Of a stretch of 64,000 bases of DNA, positions 62,994-64,000 are shown piece after piece. This DNA comes from Rhabditoides inermis (lineage: Eukaryota > Nematoda > Chromadorea > Rhabditida > Rhabditidae), in NCBI GenBank assembly GCA_963966185.1, contig CAWZYM010000089.1, positions 62,001 through 126,000 on the forward strand. The letters are read 5' to 3'. Position numbers and translations under genes: made by a program. The notes beneath the pieces are model-generated. The model had not been told where the DNA came from and searched no databases. It saw only the letters and a list, made by a program, of their open reading frames with translations. Positions within the stretch are counted from its first letter, which is position 1. Each line of letters opens with the position of its first letter.

Positions 62994-64000
62994 ACTCACC
63001 TGAACCTTAATCGACTGTCCGGACACATCACTGGACCTTAATCAAGTGTCCGGACACTTTACTGAACTCCAATAAAGTGTACATACACTTCACTAAACCT
63101 CATTAAAGTGTCCAGAAGAAGTGCCCGATAGCTCAACTGATCCTCGATCGAGTGTTCGGACACCTCACTGAACCTCAATCAAGTGTCCGACTGAAGTGTC
63201 CGATAGCTAACCTGATCCTTAATCAAGTGTCCGGACACTTCACTGAACCTCAATCAAGTGTCCAAATGGTGTGTCCGATAACTCACCTGAACCTTAATCG
63301 ACTGTCCGGACACATCACTGGACCTTAATCAAGTGTCCGGACACTTTACTGAACTCCAATAAAGTGTACGGACACTTCACTAAACCTCATTAAAGTGTCC
63401 AGAAGAAGTGCCCGATAGCTCAACTGATCCTTGATCGAGTGTCCGGACACTTCACTGAACCTCAATCAAAAGTCCGAATGATGTGTACGAAAACTCACCT
63501 GAACCTTAATCGACTGTCCGGACACATCACTGGACCTTAACCAAGTGTCCGTACACTTCACTGAACCCCAATGAAGTGTACGGACACTTCACCAAACCTC
63601 ATTAAAGTGCCCGGAAGAAGTGTCCGATACCTCACCTGATCCTTAATCAAGTGTCCGGACAGTTCACTGAACCTCAATCAAGTGTCCGAATGATGTGTCC
63701 GATAACTGACCTGAACCTTAATCGACTGTCCGTACACATCACTGGACCTTAATCAAGTGTACAGATACTTCACTGAACCCCAATGAAGTGTACGGACACT
63801 TCACCAAATCTCATTAAAGTGCCCGGAAGAAGTGTCCGATAGCTAACTTGATTTTCAATCAAGTGTCCGGACACTTCACTGAACCTCAATCAAGTGTCCG
63901 AATGATGTGTCCGAAAACTCACCTGAACCTTAATCGACTGTCCGGACACATCACTGGACCTTAATCAAGTGTCCGGACACTTTACTGAACTCCAATAAAG
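62994..64000 (+). repeat. Satellite, right edge
   Basis: 1210-type satellite to about 63700, then the class with GTACAGATACTTC and GATTTTCAATC, running off the window in the middle of a subunit. No gene or insert. Confidence 0.85.

Larger units (their letters stand above)
1..64000 (+). repeat. Satellite array built from 31-bp and 13-bp modules
   Basis: The entire window, apart from five inserted elements, is made of head-to-tail copies of a 31-bp subunit (clean example 12014-12044) and a 13-bp partial subunit that begins GTGTCC and precedes some 31-mers, making 44-bp pieces. The usual order is 44, 31, 44, 31, 31, 31 = 212 bp; a longer monomer has one more 44+31 pair (287 bp). Subunits differ in fixed ways by position: one starts CTGTCCGGACACATC, the next GTGTCCG(G/T)ACAC, the next GTGTACGGACA. 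Satellite outside the inserts covers 1-3380, 3672-8916, 9302-27063, 27355-36889, 37181-39157 and 39449-64000. I saw no inverted block. No gene is visible in any of it. The array enters and leaves the window uninterrupted, so its true ends are unknown. Chromosomal location (centromere, subtelomere, other heterochromatin) cannot be told from sequence alone. Confidence 0.97.

Noticed and set aside
1..64000. CRISPR array
   Set aside because: Short palindromic repeats at regular spacing resemble one, but there are no unique spacers: the sequences between dyads are themselves repeated, and no cas gene is present.
1..64000. Bacterial or plasmid iteron origin
   Set aside because: Iteron-like spacing, but extent (over 64 kb), higher-order structure, a Pol III SINE and a TTAA transposon point to a eukaryotic satellite.
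1..64000. CENP-B box
   Set aside because: I looked for the TTCG....A..CGGG pattern; TTCGGACACC and CCCGGAAG variants occur but none fits the full pattern.
1..64000. Telomeric repeats
   Set aside because: AACCTTAATC resembles telomere-like words, but there is no uniform short G/C-rich tandem run.

Overview
The whole 64 kb window is satellite DNA, and I find no credible protein-coding gene. The sequence starts and ends inside the same head-to-tail array, so the array is longer than the window. A eukaryote is indicated by the multi-level higher-order repeat structure, by a tRNA-derived SINE with a Pol III A/B-box promoter and an A-rich tail (four copies), and by a short inverted-repeat DNA transposon with a TTAA target-site duplication. 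Together these suggest an animal genome. I cannot name the species. The array could be centromeric, pericentromeric, subtelomeric or a heterochromatic knob; the sequence does not decide.

Basic architecture. The smallest unit is 31 bp (for example 12014-12044). Its most regular form carries a perfect 16-bp palindrome, AAGTGTCCGGACACTT, counting the last two bases of the preceding unit. A second module of 13 bp (GTGTCC plus 7 bases) precedes some 31-mers, giving 44-bp pieces. These combine into monomers of 212 bp (44+31+44+31+31+31) or 287 bp (one extra 44+31 pair). Five monomers (2 x 287 + 3 x 212) make a 1210-bp higher-order repeat (HOR). Longer HORs of 2542, 2702 and 3263 bp are built on it, and these lie inside a segmental tandem duplication with a 9826-bp period.

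Layout. 1-664 is a fragment of the 1210-bp type. 665-4432 is the first SINE-bearing block. 4433-8121 is mixed, with a 1298-bp tandem repeat. 8122-8912 is a local run of 287-bp monomers, interrupted at 8917-9301 by the TTAA transposon. 9302-15693 is the 2542-bp HOR. 15546-17293 is an 874-bp tandem duplication. 17294-24347 is 1210-bp type. 24348-28115 is the second copy of the SINE block. 25855-35680 and 35681-47914 are the two copies of the 9.8-kb duplication; the second is lengthened by 2408 bp and carries two SINE copies. 43421-52366 is the 3263-bp HOR. 52367-60495 is 1210/2702-bp HOR. 60496-64000 is a mosaic with a 620-bp deletion junction and a 688-bp tandem duplication.

How the parts relate. 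The SINE and the DNA transposon each inserted once into pre-existing satellite; the pre-insertion sequence can be read for both. The SINE was then multiplied to four identical copies by duplication of the array, while the transposon stays single and so is probably younger or lies in an unamplified block. All satellite units I read are in the same orientation. The short open reading frames that recur (83, 84, 60 and 66 codons) follow from the repeat arithmetic (44+31 = 75 bp = 25 codons) and are not annotated as genes.
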